A DNA stretch of 64,000 nt from Sphingomonas sp. J315 (GTDB lineage: Bacteria > Pseudomonadota > Alphaproteobacteria > Sphingomonadales > Sphingomonadaceae): NCBI RefSeq assembly GCF_024666595.1, contig NZ_CP088296.1, forward strand, positions 2,284,501-2,348,500, given 5' to 3'. The first letter of the stretch is position 1. Each line of letters begins with the position of its first letter. Made by a program: the position numbers and the translations under genes. Positions 19,606 to 28,062 of this stretch are shown one piece after another. Under the pieces are notes generated by a model, which worked only from the letters and a program-made list of their open reading frames with translations, did no database searches and had not been told where the DNA came from.

Positions 19606-22061
19606 AGCGTTTGATGCTCCTGGCGCTCGGCGCCGCGCTGGCCGCACCGCTGGCCGCGCAAGAAAGCCCGGTGAACCCCGAAATCTGGCCCAGCCCGACC
19701 TGGCCGCAGCGGACAGACAACGCTGTCGAGGCGAAGATCAAGGCGCTGATCGCCAAGATGAGCGTCGAGGAGAAGGTCGGCCAGATCGTCCAGGCGGACA
19801 TCGCCAGCGTCACCCCGGCGGATGTGCGCACCTATCATCTCGGCTCGGTCCTCAACGGTGGCAGCAGCGGCCCCTATGGCGACGATTTCGCCGCTGCGCC
19901 CAAATGGCTCCAGCTTGCCGATGAATTCTACGAAGCGTCGGTCGACAAGAGCGGCGGGCGCGTCGGTGTGCCGATCATCTGGGGCACCGATGCGGTGCAC
20001 GGCCACAGCAACATCATCGGCGCGACGCTGTTCCCCCACAATATCGGCCTCGGCGCGATGCGCGATCCGGACCTGATCGAGAAGATCGCGCAGGCGACCG
20101 CGCTGGAGATCCGCGCCACGGGTCAGGAATGGACCTTCGCCCCCACCGTCACCGTCCCGCGCGATTTCCGCTGGGGCCGCGCGTACGAGGGCTATTCGTC
20201 CGACCCCGATCTGGTCGCCTCTTATGTCGAGCGGATGGTGCGCGGGTTGCAGGGCCCGGGCAGCGGCACCAACCTGCTCAGCGGTCCCTATGTCCTCGCA
20301 TCGACCAAGCATTTCCTCGCCGATGGCGGCACACATGAGGGGCGCGATCAGGGCGATGCGCGGATCAGCGAAGAGGAACTGCGCGACATCCACGGCGCCC
20401 CCTATATTCCCGCGATCGAGCAGGGTGTGGCGACGGTGATGGTCAGCTTCTCCAGCTGGAACGGCACCAAGATGACCGGGCACAAGGGGCTGCTGACCGA
20501 TGTGCTGAAGAAACGCATGAATTTCGGAGGCTTCCTCGTCTCCGACTGGAACGCGCACGGCCAGGTCGAAGGCTGCACCAACGCTTCGTGCCCCAAGGCG
20601 GTCAATGCCGGGCTCGACATGTATATGGCACCCGACAGCTGGAAGCCGCTGTGGAACTCGCTGGTCGCCCAGGTGAAGTCGGGCGAGGTGCCGATGGCGC
20701 GGCTCGACGACGCCGTAGCGCGCATCCTGCGCGTCAAGATGCGGCTCGGTCTGTTCGAGGCCGGCAAACCCTCGACGCGCAAATATGCCGGCGACTGGTC
20801 GCTGCTCGGTCACGCCGATCACCGCGCGGTGGCGCGCGACGCAGTGCGCAAGTCGCTGGTGCTGCTCAAGAACAGTGGCGCGCTGTTGCCGGTGAAGGCA
20901 GGCGCGCATGTGCTGGTCGCCGGCGATGCCGCCGACGACATCGGCCGTCAGTCGGGCGGCTGGACGCTGACCTGGCAGGGCACGGGCGTTACGAACGAGC
21001 AATTCCCCGGAGCGACCTCGATCTGGAAGGGGCTGCAAAGTGCGGTGACCGCGACCGGCGGCAGCGCGGAGCTGGCGGCGGACGGCAAGTTCGCCAAGAA
21101 GCCCGATGTGGCGATCGTCGTGTTCGGCGAAACGCCCTATGCCGAGTTCCAGGGCGACCTGAAAACGCTCCAGCTGCGCCCCGAACTGCGCAAGCCCTAT
21201 GAGACGATGAAGGCGCTCAAGGCGCAGGGGATTCCGGTGGTCGCGGTAATGGTCACCGGCCGCCCGCTGTTCATGAACCCGGAACTCAACGTCGCCGACG
21301 CCTTCGTCGTCGCCTGGCTGCCGGGATCGGAAGGCGGCGGCATCGCCGACCTGCTGGTCCAGCGCAAGGATCGCCGCGCGCCATATGACTTCACCGGCAA
21401 GCTGCCCGTCGCCTGGCCCGCCACCGCGCGCGCCGACGGTCCGACGTTGTTCCCGTTCGGCTATGGCCTGACTCTGGCCGGTGGCCCCGCTGCGTGGAAG
21501 CCGCTGTCTGAGGATAGCGGGGTCGCCGATGAGGATGCCGGCCATGTCTATTTCGCGGGCGGCGTTCCGGCCGCGTCATGGTCGCTGCTCGTCTATGGCG
21601 ACCCGGCGGATTCGACGCGGATCACCACCGTGCCATCGGTCGCGGCGAGCGGGCGGGTCCGCGTGACCGCAGTCGACCATGTCGTGCAGGAAGGCGCACG
21701 GCGCTTTGCCATCACATCGGGCAATGCCGATGTCGCGCTCGCGACCCAGGCACCGCTCGATTTGACGCGCGAGACCAATGGCGACGTCATGCTGGTCGCG
21801 ACCATGCGCGTCGATGCCAAGCCCGCTGGGCCGCTTCACTTTCGCATCGGCAATGCTGCGGTCCGCGCGACCCCGATCGAAGGGGCGAAGCCGGGAGACT
21901 GGGTGAGCTACGGCGTCCCGCTCAAATGCTTCGCCGCGGGCGGGACGAATCTGGGCCGGGTCGAGGCTCCGTTCGTGCTGCGCAGCGAAGGCGCGTTTAC
22001 GTTCAGCCTGTCGCGCGTCGCGCTGGGGACGGCGGCGGACCGGGTGGTCGGTTGCCCCTGA
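19602..22061 (+). CDS. GH3 beta-glucosidase/glucan beta-glucosidase-like, exported
   Basis: This is a third GH3 enzyme, of the exo-glucanase (barley ExoI-like) subgroup rather than the BglX type at 1494. A signal peptide (MKRLMLLALGAALAAPLAAQ) precedes IWGTDAVHGHSNI, FAPTVTVPRDFRWGRAYEGY, STKHFLADGGT and the nucleophile Asp in GFLVSDWNAHGQ. The Rossmann-like second domain runs to about residue 620 (LPVAWPA, FPFGYGL). The last 190 residues form an extra beta-sandwich ending RVALGTAADRVVGC, perhaps carbohydrate-binding. It has 819 residues and starts inside the halogenase stop (ATGA, 19602-19605). It is the last gene of the plus-strand operon and is followed by a hairpin at 22073. Confidence 0.92.
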   Translation: MKRLMLLALGAALAAPLAAQESPVNPEIWPSPTWPQRTDNAVEAKIKALIAKMSVEEKVGQIVQADIASVTPADVRTYHLGSVLNGGSSGPYGDDFAAAPKWLQLADEFYEASVDKSGGRVGVPIIWGTDAVHGHSNIIGATLFPHNIGLGAMRDPDLIEKIAQATALEIRATGQEWTFAPTVTVPRDFRWGRAYEGYSSDPDLVASYVERMVRGLQGPGSGTNLLSGPYVLASTKHFLADGGTHEGRDQGDARISEEELRDIHGAPYIPAIEQGVATVMVSFSSWNGTKMTGHKGLLTDVLKKRMNFGGFLVSDWNAHGQVEGCTNASCPKAVNAGLDMYMAPDSWKPLWNSLVAQVKSGEVPMARLDDAVARILRVKMRLGLFEAGKPSTRKYAGDWSLLGHADHRAVARDAVRKSLVLLKNSGALLPVKAGAHVLVAGDAADDIGRQSGGWTLTWQGTGVTNEQFPGATSIWKGLQSAVTATGGSAELAADGKFAKKPDVAIVVFGETPYAEFQGDLKTLQLRPELRKPYETMKALKAQGIPVVAVMVTGRPLFMNPELNVADAFVVAWLPGSEGGGIADLLVQRKDRRAPYDFTGKLPVAWPATARADGPTLFPFGYGLTLAGGPAAWKPLSEDSGVADEDAGHVYFAGGVPAASWSLLVYGDPADSTRITTVPSVAASGRVRVTAVDHVVQEGARRFAITSGNADVALATQAPLDLTRETNGDVMLVATMRVDAKPAGPLHFRIGNAAVRATPIEGAKPGDWVSYGVPLKCFAAGGTNLGRVEAPFVLRSEGAFTFSLSRVALGTAADRVVGCP

Positions 22062-22072
22062 CCATTCCTTCT

Positions 22073-22101
22073 CGTCACCCCGGCTCAAGGCCGGGGTGAC
22101 G
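22073..22101. terminator. Hairpin between convergent genes
   Basis: A perfect 12-bp stem (CGTCACCCCGGC / GCCGGGGTGACG) with a 5-base loop lies between the GH3 stop (22061) and the halogenase stop (22107). No T-tract follows on either strand. It can serve both strands or be a member of a dispersed palindromic repeat family. Confidence 0.6.
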
Positions 22102-22106
22102 AAACT

Positions 22107-23597
22107 CTAACCCTGCCGAACCATCGCCGCGATCTGGTCGGCGTGGCCGGGCAACTGTCCTGCCACATCGGCATAGGTCGCGGCGATGTGGCGCATCGCG
22201 GCGGTCACTCGCGCATCGTCCATCGAATCGACCAGCGGGTCGTGCCCCTCGGGGATGATGCGCTGGCCGAGCAGCACCGCGACCCAGCTCGGCACGCCGA
22301 ACAGGTCATGGTCGTACCGGCGGATGCGCCCGCGCTCGCGCCACAGCTCGAGCTTGGCGGCGAGGCTGTCGGGGACGGTCATCTCGCCGACATGCCGCCA
22401 GAAATCGGTGTCGCGCCGCTCCGTCGCCTTGTAATGTAGCACGATGAAATCGCGCACATATTCATACGCTTCATGCATCAGCCGGTTATATTCGTTGCGC
22501 CCCGCCGAACCCATGTTCCGGTCCGGGAACAGCCACATCAGCTTCGATATGCCGGTCTGGATCAGGTGGATGCTGGTCGATTCGAGCGGCTCGACGAACC
22601 CGGCGGACAGGCCGAGCGCGACGACATTCCCCTCCCATTGCCGCTCGCGCACGCCCGCCGTGAACGACAGGCCGCGCGGTGCGTCGGTCGCGGGGGCGTC
22701 TAGGTTTGCCAGCAGCGTCTCGCGCGCCGCCTCCTCGCTGCCGAACGCGCTCGCATAGACGATGCCGTTGCCGGTGCGGTGCTGCAGCGGGATGCGCCAT
22801 TGCCAGCCAAAGTCGTGCGCGGTGGCGCGGGTCAGCGGGGTCAGCGGATCGGCACGCTCGCACGGCACCGCGATCGCGCGGTCGCACGGCAGCCAGTTCG
22901 ACCAGTCGCGATAGCCGACCCCCAAAGCGTCGCCGAGCAACAGGCTGCGAAACCCGGAACAATCGATGAAGAAATCGCCCGCGACCCGGCGGCCATCGTC
23001 GAGCAGCACCGCCGCGACATGGCCGGTCTCGCCGTGGCGCTCGACCGACGCGATCTTTCCCTCGACGCGCGCGACGCCGCCCGCTTCGGCCCGGCGGCGC
23101 AGGAACGTGGCGTAGAGACCCGCATCGAAATGATAGGCATAGGCAAGCCCGCCCAGCGGTGAACGCGGGTCGGGGGCGGGATGCGCGAAGCGGTCGCGCC
23201 GCGCCGCCTGGGCCGCCATCCAATAGTCCTCAAGGTCCCCGATGCGGTGCTTCAGCCAATATTGGTGGAAGGCGACGCCCTCGAAATCATGCCCCAGTTC
23301 GCCGAACGGGTGCAGGTAGCGGTCGCCCTTGCGCGCCCAGTTGACGAATTCGATGCCCAGCTTGATCGTCGCGCCGGTTGCGCGCACGAACTCGCGTTCG
23401 TCGATGCCCAGCCGATGGTTGAACTCGCGGATCGGCGGGATCGTCGCCTCGCCGACCCCCACCGTTCCGATCGCATCGGATTCGACCAAAGTGATTTGGC
23501 GCTTGCCGTCATTGAGGAAGCGCGCGGCGGCGGCGGCCGCCATCCATCCGGCGGTGCCGCCGCCGACGATGACGATGCTGGAAACCGGATCGGTCAT
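22107..23597 (-). CDS. Flavin-dependent halogenase (tryptophan halogenase family)
   Basis: This is a single-module relative of PrnA/RebH with all diagnostic blocks: FAD motif [27 protein letters not shown], the Lys in GATIKLGIEFVNW, DCSGFRSLLLG, the FGWQWRIPLQHR (WxWxIP) motif and EPLESTSIHLIQ. The length of 496 residues is normal, and it has no extra module, unlike the gene at 17007. It lies downstream of the GH5 and tandem beta-sandwich genes on the same strand, 38 bases after the latter, so it probably belongs to that operon and to the same regulon through operator 3. Related halogenases in sphingomonads and caulobacters are often found in sugar loci, but their substrates are not established. 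Confidence 0.88.
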   Translation of the reverse strand: MTDPVSSIVIVGGGTAGWMAAAAAARFLNDGKRQITLVESDAIGTVGVGEATIPPIREFNHRLGIDEREFVRATGATIKLGIEFVNWARKGDRYLHPFGELGHDFEGVAFHQYWLKHRIGDLEDYWMAAQAARRDRFAHPAPDPRSPLGGLAYAYHFDAGLYATFLRRRAEAGGVARVEGKIASVERHGETGHVAAVLLDDGRRVAGDFFIDCSGFRSLLLGDALGVGYRDWSNWLPCDRAIAVPCERADPLTPLTRATAHDFGWQWRIPLQHRTGNGIVYASAFGSEEAARETLLANLDAPATDAPRGLSFTAGVRERQWEGNVVALGLSAGFVEPLESTSIHLIQTGISKLMWLFPDRNMGSAGRNEYNRLMHEAYEYVRDFIVLHYKATERRDTDFWRHVGEMTVPDSLAAKLELWRERGRIRRYDHDLFGVPSWVAVLLGQRIIPEGHDPLVDSMDDARVTAAMRHIAATYADVAGQLPGHADQIAAMVRQG

Positions 23598-23635
23598 GGC
23601 GCTGCGCTACCAGCTTCCCGCCACCGCCGCGACAT

Positions 23636-24763
23636 TCAGTTGCCCGACGGGTTCAGCACCGCCTCTTCGCGGATGACATAGACCGGCCCGACCTCGATCT
23701 CCTGCCGTGCACCGCCGGTGTGGAGCGACAGCTGGCCGGCACCCTTGGCGATGTCCATCGGGGCCTGTGTGCGGAACTGATAGAGTCGCCAGTTCGGCCC
23801 GACCTGGACCTGCTTGTCGAGGAAACCGTCATAGGGCGCGGCGTTCTTCTGGATGCGCACCGACAACAGTCCCTGACCGTCCGCCGTGCCCGCCGACAGC
23901 GCGCGCGCGAGCACCGCGACGAGCAGGACGTCGCCGTCCTTGATCTCCTCGTTCAGCGCGATGCTCGCGCCCGAGGCATAGGGCGCGGGTCCGGCGGTTG
24001 CGACGGTGAACAGCGTGCCGACGCGGCCATAGACATTGGTCACCGTCGCCTTGGTCGTCTGGCCCGCGCCGTGGAATCCCCAGTCGCGATTGGCGGGATC
24101 GTTGAGCATCCTGCCCTTGTCCTTGAGCTGCGGCGGCAGCTCGGGATCGGGCGCGGCGGCGGTCTCGACGCGCTTCACCGTGCGGATGCTGGTCGCGCCC
24201 TCGACGATGATCACCTGGCCGATCTCGATGGTCTGCTTGGCCCCGGCGAGTTGGAGGCCGACCACCGCCTGTCCGGTCGGCAGCGCCTTGTCCGATCGTG
24301 CGGTGACTTCGTACAGCGCCCATTCGCTGCCGATGTCGAGCACCGTGTCGCCAAAGCCGGCATAGGGCGCGGCATTCTGCTGGAAGCGCACGCCGATCTT
24401 GCCCTTGCCGCCGGGAGCCTCGGACTTCAGTGTCCGGGCGTAGAAGGCGACGGTCACGTCGCGCCCGGCCGCGATCCCGCGCCGGATCGGCACGTTCGCG
24501 CCGCTGTCATAGATATTGGCGCCGGCGCGCGGCACATCGACTCGCACGGCGGCACCGCCACCCGGGATCGACGGGTCCTGCACGTTCTTCGTCTTCTGCT
24601 CGGCGCCGTAAAAGGCCCAGTCCATGCGCGACGGATCGTTGATCAGCGTGCCGGGCAGCGCATCGTCGAGCGCCTGAAGCTCGGCCGTTGGCTGGTCCTG
24701 CGCCATGACCGCGGTGGGGAGCAGTGCGGCCAGGGCGACCGCAGCGATCAGAACCCGCTTCAT
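23636..24763 (-). CDS. Exported protein of two tandem beta-sandwich (carbohydrate-binding-like) domains
   Basis: I cannot assign a family with certainty. After a signal peptide (MKRVLIAAVALAALLPTAVM) the protein has two internal repeats of about 150 residues. Each opens with an NDPsrmDWaFhGA motif (LINDPSRMDWAFYGA, MLNDPANRDWGFHGA), continues through a QKNAAPYdGFlD-like strand and closes with an IEIGQVIIVEG / IEVGPVYVI strand. This pattern fits CBM4/CBM22-type jelly rolls without a catalytic domain. The start ATG overlaps the GH5 stop (ATGA, 24760-24763), so the two are made together; the likely role is to bind substrate for the GH5. The longer frame from 24802 lacks a signal peptide and is rejected. 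Confidence 0.75.
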   Translation of the reverse strand: MKRVLIAAVALAALLPTAVMAQDQPTAELQALDDALPGTLINDPSRMDWAFYGAEQKTKNVQDPSIPGGGAAVRVDVPRAGANIYDSGANVPIRRGIAAGRDVTVAFYARTLKSEAPGGKGKIGVRFQQNAAPYAGFGDTVLDIGSEWALYEVTARSDKALPTGQAVVGLQLAGAKQTIEIGQVIIVEGATSIRTVKRVETAAAPDPELPPQLKDKGRMLNDPANRDWGFHGAGQTTKATVTNVYGRVGTLFTVATAGPAPYASGASIALNEEIKDGDVLLVAVLARALSAGTADGQGLLSVRIQKNAAPYDGFLDKQVQVGPNWRLYQFRTQAPMDIAKGAGQLSLHTGGARQEIEVGPVYVIREEAVLNPSGN

Positions 24764-25755
24764 TCCGGCAGCCCCATCGCGCCGCGCAGACCGGGAAGCC
24801 ATTGCTTCTTCTCCTTGTCATAGAATGGGAAGGTGTTGCTGTACGCCCAGGCGCACATGCCGATGTCCATTGGCCCGAACGCTGCAGTGACCGCGCGGTG
24901 GTACGCGACGCGCTGATCCAGGCTGGTGGTTGTGTGCGCCCCGGTTTCGCCCATGAACGGCGTCTTGCCCGTGCGCGCGATATAGGCGCGGATCTTCTCG
25001 ACATCGCGCTTCAGCCGGATCGCATCCTCTGCGGTGCCATAGGTGCGTCCGACCGGCGGGGCGGGGTTGACCCAGCTCGCGCCCTGATGGGTGAAGTCGA
25101 ACGGCTCATAGTAGTGGAAGGTCGGGACGATATGGGGATCGTCGGGCAGCGGCAGCGTCGCCAGACTGTCGATCCCGCTCCACAGTTCGCCGCCGATGAT
25201 GACCGGCCGATCCGGGTTGGTTTCACGGATCGCCTTCAGCGCCGGCGTCAGCACCGCCAGCAGATTGCTGTGGTCGAACTTTTCGTGCGGCTCGTTCTCG
25301 ATCTCGAACCACACATGGTCGCGCGGCATGTCGGCAAAGCGCGCCGCGATCTGCCGCCACATCGCCGCCAGCTGCGGCGCGCTGCCCAGCGGATCCTTGT
25401 GGATCGCGCCGAAATGATGGCTGTTGAGGATGACGTTGAGCCCCGCAGCGCGCGCTTGTTCGACGGCGGTGCGGATGCGCTTCATATAGGCTTCGTCGAT
25501 CTTGAAGTCCGGCCCCGACCCGGCATGCGTGTCCCAGCGGACGGGCAGGCGCACCGTCTTGAACCCGGCCCTGGCGATGATCGCCATATCGTCATCGGCC
25601 AGCGGCTTGCCACCCCAGGCGGATTCGGCCGGCGGCTCGAACGTGTTGCCGATGTTGATGCAGACGCCGACCGGCAATTTGTCGGTGCGGGCGGGAACCG
25701 CTTGCGGTGTGGCGGTCAACAGGGCGGCGAGCGCCAACGGGCCCATCATGCGCAT
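24760..25755 (-). CDS. GH5 endo-glycanase
   Basis: This retaining (beta/alpha)8 hydrolase cuts beta-1,4 glucan or related hemicellulose. The short exported protein has a signal peptide (MRMMGPLALAALLTATPQAV) and only the catalytic domain: GINIGNTFE-like opening VCINIGNTFEPP, TVRLPVRWDTH, the acid/base Glu in EIENEPHEKF, HYYEPFDFTHQG and the nucleophile Glu in TPFMGETGAHT. At 331 residues it has no binding module of its own, but the next gene supplies two. It is the first gene of a minus-strand unit (GH5, tandem beta-sandwich protein, halogenase), with operator 3 located 46 bases upstream of the start. Exact specificity (cellulose, xyloglucan, mannan) is not readable. Confidence 0.9.
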   Translation of the reverse strand: MRMMGPLALAALLTATPQAVPARTDKLPVGVCINIGNTFEPPAESAWGGKPLADDDMAIIARAGFKTVRLPVRWDTHAGSGPDFKIDEAYMKRIRTAVEQARAAGLNVILNSHHFGAIHKDPLGSAPQLAAMWRQIAARFADMPRDHVWFEIENEPHEKFDHSNLLAVLTPALKAIRETNPDRPVIIGGELWSGIDSLATLPLPDDPHIVPTFHYYEPFDFTHQGASWVNPAPPVGRTYGTAEDAIRLKRDVEKIRAYIARTGKTPFMGETGAHTTTSLDQRVAYHRAVTAAFGPMDIGMCAWAYSNTFPFYDKEKKQWLPGLRGAMGLPE

Positions 25756-25800
25756 CTCTCCTCGTCGATCCGGCCACTAGCGGGCCGTATTGGAATAGAT

Positions 25801-25814
25801 TGGTAGCGCTATCA
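25801..25814. promoter_or_regulatory. LacI-family operator 3
   Basis: TGGTAGCGCTATCA shares the TGnTAGCGCTAnCA core with sites at 3923 and 15268. It is upstream of the GH5 gene (start 25755) and extends the regulon to this operon. Confidence 0.75.
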
Positions 25815-25856
25815 GACAACGCTGGTCAATCGGGCTTTTATGAGACGGTTTGGATA

Positions 25857-27020
25857 TTACGGAAGGCGCACGGCACCCGCCTCACGCAGCGCCGCGATGC
25901 TCGGAAAACCGTCGACCGCCATCAGCAGATCAGCCTCGGCCAGGATCGATCGCAGCACATGCGCTGCCCCCTCGGCGCCGCCGAGCGCGAGGCCGTAGCA
26001 ATAGGGGCGACCCACGCCGACCGCAGTTGCGCCCAGCGCCAGCGCCTTGGCGACGTCGCTGCCGGAGCGGATGCCTGAATCGAACAGCACCGGCACAGTG
26101 TCCGCCGCCGCGACCACATCGGGCAACAGGTCGATCGCCGCGATTCCGCCATTGGCCTGCCGCCCGCCATGATTGGAGCAATAGATGCCGTCCGCCCCCT
26201 CGTCGATCGCGCGGCGCGCATCGTCGGGGTGGCAAATGCCCTTGAGCACGATCGGGAGCTTGGTCAGCGACCGCAGCCACTTCATGTCGGCCCAGGTCAG
26301 CACCCGCCCGAACGTCGCCGCCCAGGTCATCACCGCCGCGCGCGGGTCCTCCGCCGCGGGCTTGGCAAGCATCTTCCGGAAACGCGGATCGGACCAGTAA
26401 TTCGACAGGACATGCCCGCGCAACTGCGGAAAGTTTGCGGTGTTGAGGTCGCGCGGCCGCCAGCCGGTCACCCAGGTGTCGAGCGTCACGACGATCGCCT
26501 TGTACCCCGCCGCCTCGGCGCGGCTGACCAGACTCGCGGCGAGTTCTGGGTCCTTGGGCGTGTAGAGTTGGAACATCCCCGGCGTGTCGCCCATCGCGGC
26601 GGCGACATCCTCCAGCGGGTCGTTGGTCAGCGTGGAGACGGTGAGCGGCACGCCGGTCAGCGCGGCGGCGCGCGCCGCGGCGATGTCGCCATGCCCGTCC
26701 TGCGTGCACATGCCCGCCACGCCTACCGGGGCCATGAACAGCGGGGAGGGGAGCTTCAATCCGAACAGATCGACCGACAGGTCGCGGGTCGAACAATCGA
26801 CCATCATCCGCGGCACGATGCCCCAATGGCGAAAGGCGTCGGCATTGGCGCGCTGCGTCTGCTCGTCACCGCATCCGCCCTGGACATAGGATAGCAAGGA
26901 CGGCGCCATTGCGGCCTCGGCGCGCTTCTCAAGGGTCGCGAAATCGACCGGGATCGTCGGCACCACGCCCTGCAACCCCGCGCCATAGATCGCATGCTGA
27001 TAGTCGCCGAAATGCGGCAT
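25857..27020 (-). CDS. lldD: FMN-dependent alpha-hydroxy-acid dehydrogenase/oxidase (lactate/glycolate type)
   Basis: Members oxidise L-2-hydroxy acids such as lactate, glycolate or mandelate to 2-keto acids using FMN. The (beta/alpha)8 core shows PLFMAPVGVAGM, MFQLYTPKDPELA, the Lys in LPIVLKGICHPDDA, the catalytic His and Arg in CSNHGGRQANGG and the FMN phosphate site DSGIRSGSDVAKALALGA. At 387 residues it has no heme domain and no membrane segment, closer to lactate 2-monooxygenase-like proteins. It is a single minus-strand gene, divergent from three TIM-barrel isomerase-like genes. With hydroxypyruvate isomerase next door, a role with glycolate or another small hydroxy acid from sugar breakdown is plausible but unproven. 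Confidence 0.85.
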   Translation of the reverse strand: MPHFGDYQHAIYGAGLQGVVPTIPVDFATLEKRAEAAMAPSLLSYVQGGCGDEQTQRANADAFRHWGIVPRMMVDCSTRDLSVDLFGLKLPSPLFMAPVGVAGMCTQDGHGDIAAARAAALTGVPLTVSTLTNDPLEDVAAAMGDTPGMFQLYTPKDPELAASLVSRAEAAGYKAIVVTLDTWVTGWRPRDLNTANFPQLRGHVLSNYWSDPRFRKMLAKPAAEDPRAAVMTWAATFGRVLTWADMKWLRSLTKLPIVLKGICHPDDARRAIDEGADGIYCSNHGGRQANGGIAAIDLLPDVVAAADTVPVLFDSGIRSGSDVAKALALGATAVGVGRPYCYGLALGGAEGAAHVLRSILAEADLLMAVDGFPSIAALREAGAVRLP

Positions 27021-27237
27021 CGAATCCTCCCCCGGGGCTTCCGCTTCGCGCGGAATGACTGGTGCCCGGCTGGGGTCGAAGCTAACGCCAAGCCTCGACG
27101 TTTAGAAGTCACACCCATTCCGACCTTGATCTTTTGGCGAAGATCCGTATCGGGGGAGCGACAAAATAGCGGGATTGAGCCCGCCAGGCATACGAGTGCG
27201 TGACGCACCACGGGGCCGTGGAATGGGAAGGGATCCT

Positions 27238-28011
27238 ATGTCTGCGGCTTATCAACTATCCTCCTGCATCGAATGGCAGTTCGCCGACGCCGGCGCGCTC
27301 GATGCGCGCGTGCGGGCGGCCAAGGCGGCCGGCTTTGCGCTGGCCGAATTCCACCTGTGGCGCGACAAGCCGATCGATGCGCTCGCCGCCGCGCTCGACG
27401 AAACCGGCGTGCGGCTCACCAGCCTGTGCGTCGACCCGCGCCGCTCGATCGTCGACCCGGCGCAGCGCGATGAGATGGTCACAGCGGTGCGCGAAACGAT
27501 CGCCGCGACCGAGATTCTCGGCAAGCCGAACCTGATCGTCGCCTCGGGCTTCCGGGTCGAGGGGATGAGCGAGGAAGAGCATTTCGCCAATGCCGTCACC
27601 GCCCTGCGCGCGGCGGCGGATGCGGCGGAGGAGGCGGGCGTCATGCTGCTGCTCGAGCCGCTCAACACGCAATTGTTTGCCACCATGTATCTCGTCAGCA
27701 CCAAGCTCGGCCTCGATCTGGTCGAAGCGGTGGGCAGTCCGAACCTGCGCTTGCTGTACGATGTCTGGCACAGCGCCGTGATGGGCGAGGACATGGCGGA
27801 GGTGCTGGCGGGCCGCATTCACCTCGTCGCGCATGTGCAGGTCGCCGACATGCCCGACCGCAACGAGCCGGGCACCGGCAACCTCGACTGGACCAAGGTC
27901 ACGCGCACGCTGCGCGACATTGGCTACACCGGCGCCATCGGCCTCGAATATTTCCCGACCATGCCGATGGACCGGTCGCTGGCCCAGTCGCAGCGGATGC
28001 TCGCCGACTGA
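27238..28011 (+). CDS. Hydroxypyruvate isomerase-like TIM-barrel protein
   Basis: This belongs to the xylose-isomerase-like TIM-barrel superfamily (Hyi/IolE type), cytosolic metal-dependent isomerases and epimerases of small sugars. The four expected metal ligands are all present: Glu in LLLEPLNTQ, Asp in LLYDVWHSA, His in HVQVADMP and Glu in IGLEYFPT. The ATG at 27238 has GAAGGGA upstream; the longer frame from 27175 is not conserved-looking. It has 257 residues and is the first of three related genes on one strand, separated by 51 and 19 bases. The hydroxypyruvate assignment rests on general family resemblance, so another ketose substrate is possible. Confidence 0.75.
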   Translation: MSAAYQLSSCIEWQFADAGALDARVRAAKAAGFALAEFHLWRDKPIDALAAALDETGVRLTSLCVDPRRSIVDPAQRDEMVTAVRETIAATEILGKPNLIVASGFRVEGMSEEEHFANAVTALRAAADAAEEAGVMLLLEPLNTQLFATMYLVSTKLGLDLVEAVGSPNLRLLYDVWHSAVMGEDMAEVLAGRIHLVAHVQVADMPDRNEPGTGNLDWTKVTRTLRDIGYTGAIGLEYFPTMPMDRSLAQSQRMLAD

Positions 28012-28062
28012 CGCCCGCCGGGCCGAGCCTCCTACCGCCGTCGCCGACGGCGCATTATTCAG

